NCBI RefSeq assembly: GCF_018691265.1
Contig: NW_024881283.1
Span: 4,437,731-4,501,730, forward strand
From: Tyto alba
Lineage: Eukaryota; Chordata; Aves; Strigiformes; Tytonidae
Length of the DNA stretch: 64,000 bases
Direction: 5' to 3'
A program made the translations under genes and the position numbers. The number at the start of each line of letters is the position of its first letter. Position 1 is the stretch's first letter. Positions 60,490 through 64,000 of the stretch are shown here, in pieces. The notes beneath the pieces are model-generated. The model did not search any database and was not told the DNA's origin. It worked only from the letters and a program-made list of their open reading frames with translations.

Positions 60490-63400
60490 CCCCGGAGTTT
60501 GCTGGTACTGAGCAAGTCTGAGCATCACAAAGCACCTGGCATGGACATGGAGAATCTAGTCCTAGGCATCCATCTCAGCACTGGGATATGCATCACACTG
60601 TGCTCACCGTGTGAGTGACACCGAGCCCTCGCAAACCTTCATCCTTCCACTGCTGGAGCCAGAAGAGGGTGGCGTAGGCCAGACCAAGGAAAGCTTGAGA
60701 TCAGAGGCAAGAAGCAAATGTTGGGTCCACCATATCCCAAGGCTGTCCTACAAGCCAACAACTGGGAAGGTGCTGCGGCAGCTCTAGGTCCCAGCAAGTG
60801 CCCGCAGGCAGAGACGCAGGCAGCACGGCCAGGCTCTGCCCACAGCATCACCACATCACACCTCTGCCTCCCCTCAAAACAAAGCTCCTCTCCTGACGCA
60901 GCGCAGGACAGGACCCAGTCATGCACATCCTCATCAAGCATGAAACATTAATGCCCACCAGATCATGAACTGGCATGACAGAAACCATCAACAGGTCACT
61001 GCACATCACCTCACAGATTTACAGTGGCATAAAGCTGATTAAGAAAGAAAGGAATCAAGGAGTAAGGCTCTGCCTGGACACAAAGTGCAGGTACAGGACA
61101 CCCAGTTGATCAGACAAGGTTCATCTCATTTTCCTTCTCCATGGATTTTGCTTGGGTCAACCCCAGCACAAAGTGGGGATTGTGAAAGCCCAGGAATACT
61201 CTGAGGTTGCTGGCAGCCAGTTTTATTGGCCTGCTCACTCCTCCAGCTTTTCTTAAAAAGCTCAGAAGCAAAACAACTGCAGCTCAGACATGGAGTGATC
61301 CACCGAGCCCCATGTTCAGCTGTTTACAGGCAAATCGCTACAAAAACACCCCATGTTGCTGGAAGACTCAACACCATTTTTTTTTTTTTATTTTTTTTTT
61401 TCTCTGCTAAATGGTACGGTGACCTTAAATGGCACCAGTGCTCTCAGAAGTGCCTCAGCTGACCTGTTGCTTATCTGAGCAGCTCCCTAATCTCCTGGTC
61501 GGAGCTGCAGGACCTGCCCGTGGACCTCGCAGCTCTGCAGACATCTCCCCTGGTCATAGGCGCCAGAGCTTCAAAGGCAGGTGCAAATCAGAACATAATA
61601 GTGAGCATGAAAGGGAAAAAAAAAAAACCAACTTTCTTTCTAGGCAGGCAGTGTTTGATTTGCACATGTATCTCTTAGGCAGCCTTGCTTTTTTATACCT
61701 CTCACAGAACGGATCTATGTCTAGTTTTATTAATAATAGACGTGTCTGTCTCTTTTTTAAATGTTATTAAGATCCACTCAAAGATTTTCCTTGGCAATGA
61801 ATTCCAGGACTTTATTATGCACTGCATTAACAGGCTTAGTGTTTTTAAATGTAAAATCTAATCTAGTTAGAGGCCACGTGCTCTTGCATTTTCATAGCAG
61901 GTTAAATCACAAGACTAGTGTACTCCGCATATCTTTACAGTATGTTCATTATATTGATCAAATTTCTGTGTATTGGATACATTGCCACTGTGATGCATCC
62001 TCAAAGTGAGTCACCCTTTCTAAATGTTGCACTGATTTACAGAAATCCTTCACATGCACCTCAATTAATGCCAGCAAAACTGAAAACTGCCTGTTGTTCC
62101 GCACTCATCTCAGTAACACTCCCCGCGTGGTTTGGGGAAAAAATGAGTTTATGCAGTGCCATTCTTCAGACCAATACTTCACACTGGCTGTCGTGCTACC
62201 ACAACCAGCAGATGACAAAATGCTATTGCTTCCAGATCACTGTAGGATAAGCCATGCTGTCATACCAGCACTGCCCATGTCTAATAGCTTTCAGACCAGT
62301 TTTACCGTAGTATGAGCTAGGTTAATACACGTGCAGTCAGTTTTACACTGGGACAGTTGTACACAGGGAGCGGTTTCATTGCAGCCTCTCTCCTGTGCTG
62401 TAACAACCAAATTTTCTCATCAGCTTCCTCACCATCACAATATGACAACCGGGTCTAATACTGATGAAGATTACGTATGTGCACAGATTTCAGATTCACT
62501 CTTCTAAATTCTACTCACTGACTTTACCTGTACCTAACCAGGTCCATACTAGCCTCCTGTTTTTAAGATTTACACTCTAGAGACTGTATTATTTTTTTTT
62601 CTGTACCTAGAACAAATAAGAAAATGAATCTATCCACCTCACTGCTGGAAGATGCTGTTTACTTACCCACTTAATTTTGCTTCTGTGGTATAATAAGAAT
62701 AAGAGAAGAAATAAAGAACAACCGGGAAAAAAATAGGGCATTTTGTGTATTTGTGTCCACATGTAATTGAGCTGGTAAACATTGCTCTTAAAACTCGGGT
62801 ATTTTTTTTAGTTTAAAAATTACTTAATCTTCCAGGATTAAATGCATAACTATGGTCACATGGTATTAAAGCCAATCCAAAACATTAAAAAATGCTACCT
62901 CCTTATTTATGAGAAGATGTATTTTCTTCATATGAAAAACAAGATTTGAGACTAAGCAAATAATATTATAATTGCTTCTATGGCTTCAGAATAGAGCATA
63001 AATCTGAAATTTTACTCAAGATGACAACACAGACTTGAGATATATCTTGTTAAAAGTAAAAGGCTTCAACAGCCGAGAACGCCCATGTTACGAACGTTAA
63101 CAGCCCCGTATCATTTTCCACTGTGTGATACCTGTGTTAGTTTAACGCACACACCTGATGCATCATATAGAGGCAAATCCATCATCTGTACGCTTCTCTT
63201 AACATCAGTGTTGTTCACATTGACTGAAGATAACCCATTACTCACAGATAATTTTAAAAGCTGTGGTGCTTCATTTCTTCAAGACTCAAATATTGAAATG
63301 CATTTGAAAACTGTGTGCCAAACCTGGGCCTCCATTAGGCCAAACTGTCCCATTCCCCTGTCAATCCTCTTTGAAAGCCCATGGGTTAGCAATGTATATA

Positions 63401-63555
63401 TGTAAAGATACCTTTTCCTCTGAATCTGACAGTGTATAGACATTCCTCTGCATATTTTTAGTTGCTGCATTTCTAAATTTTTCAAAGAATAATGGAGTCC
63501 TTGAGCAAGCGCAAATTGTTCTGGTATAAAATCCATGTATAGACAGAGAATTGTC
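60490..63555. other. No gene recognised; AT-rich towards the right
   Basis: T-rich tract at 61377-61401 and A13 near 61615. From 61.7 kb onward the DNA is AT-rich, unique-looking and without interspersed repeats, as in long 3' UTRs or conserved non-coding DNA. The 113- and 110-codon plus frames (61429-61770, 61918-62250) look like chance. Confidence 0.45.
61377..61401. repeat. T-rich tract (T13, A, T11)
   Basis: Two T runs split by a single A. Confidence 0.9.
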
Positions 63556-63734
63556 TTGTTAAAATGCACATGGAAACATTCTGCAGAGCATCTTTGAAAA
63601 AAATCCAAGAGAGAAACAATATATCACAAAGTACAATGTATTCACGAGCATGCTATGGATAAAGTGCAATTGCTGTGCTGTTGTTATTTTTTCAAATACA
63701 TGCGAGTGTATTTAAATGATTATGGATGAAAGAC

Positions 63735-63800
63735 AATAAAATATGAAGAATGACATTTGAAAAAGAAGCTTGCCCTTCTCTGTTGGAGTTGTTTGTGGCT
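63735..63800 (+). terminator. Possible poly(A) site at a plus-strand transcript 3' end
   Basis: A canonical AATAAA at 63735-63740 is followed within 60 bases by a GT-rich element (gttggagttgtttgtgg, 63783-63799), the usual cleavage/polyadenylation arrangement. A second AATAAA lies at 63868-63873. The preceding several hundred bases have 3' UTR-like AU-rich texture. AATAAA is common by chance in AT-rich DNA and no upstream coding exon was found, so this is tentative. Confidence 0.28.
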
Positions 63801-64000
63801 TCTTTGCATAGGAATGCTTTTGTTCTTTTTGGATATATACCTTATGGAACATAACACTTTCCTGAGAAATAAACGTTTCAACCTGAATCTTCTAAATACC
63901 TTTCCTTTGAAAACTGGAACATATAAATACCCCTAGTAAAATCTGAAGGACTTTCGGATGAACAAGATAGGGTAAAAGTTTCACTACGGAGTCACAAACG

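Noticed and set aside
1..64000. CRISPR arrays, tRNA or rRNA genes, prokaryotic operons or phage
   Set aside because: No regularly spaced repeats, no tRNA cloverleaf outside the MIR remnants and no bacterial gene organisation; the CR1 and MIR content is vertebrate.

Overview
This window looks like vertebrate nuclear DNA, most likely from a bird or another sauropsid. It has no operons, Shine-Dalgarno sites or dense open reading frames. It has poly-A and poly-T tracts, strongly varying GC, a few CpG-dense patches, CR1 LINE remnants (the main retroposon of birds and reptiles), several very old MIR SINE remnants and few other interspersed repeats. I could not name the species or any gene. Nearly all ATG-started open frames here are short and resemble no family I know, and those in the GC-rich patches overlap in several frames because stop codons are rare there.

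Layout. The left end (1-6 kb) holds a CpG-rich patch (about 5.25-5.70 kb) with a consensus splice donor on the minus strand. Further along that strand are several splice-flanked blocks at 3.6, 2.4, 2.2 and 2.0 kb, and three of these keep one reading frame open when joined. From 6 to 44 kb I see mostly intron-like or intergenic DNA. It contains MIR remnants (6.0, 25.1, 27.4, 38.4 kb), a long decayed CR1 (26.2-27.1 kb), homopolymers including A33 and C23, smaller GC-rich patches (10.5, 17.3, 35.5 kb), one long minus-strand open frame (34.3-34.9 kb), and AT-rich blocks dense in homeodomain or octamer-like motifs that could be conserved enhancers (15.2, 37.6, 44.1 kb).

The strongest promoter-like feature is the CpG island at about 45.1-46.25 kb. 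On its minus strand a donor at 45.88 kb and a very good acceptor with branch-point motif at 45.10 kb define a likely first intron, with a frame that stays open across the junction. On its plus strand a donor at 46.23 kb follows a short ATG frame, so the island may be bidirectional. To its right lie two more MIR remnants (49.0 and 49.5 kb), a short hAT-like DNA transposon relic (50.5 kb), a moderate CpG patch (51.7-52.25 kb), a splice-flanked block at 56.8 kb (minus), a probable solo LTR of an endogenous retrovirus (58.2-58.8 kb), a CR1 3' end (60.4 kb, minus) and an AT-rich right end with a plausible plus-strand poly(A) site near 63.75 kb.

The likeliest reading is the 5' part and first introns of one or two genes of unknown identity, or lncRNA loci, embedded in regulatory DNA. 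I found no CRISPR array, tRNA, rRNA, defence island or clearly new enzymatic system. The most useful leads are the CpG-island first exons, the joined minus-strand exon series near 2 kb, the enhancer-like blocks and the long open frame at 34.3 kb. All exon calls rest on splice motifs and open frames read by eye and carry modest confidence.
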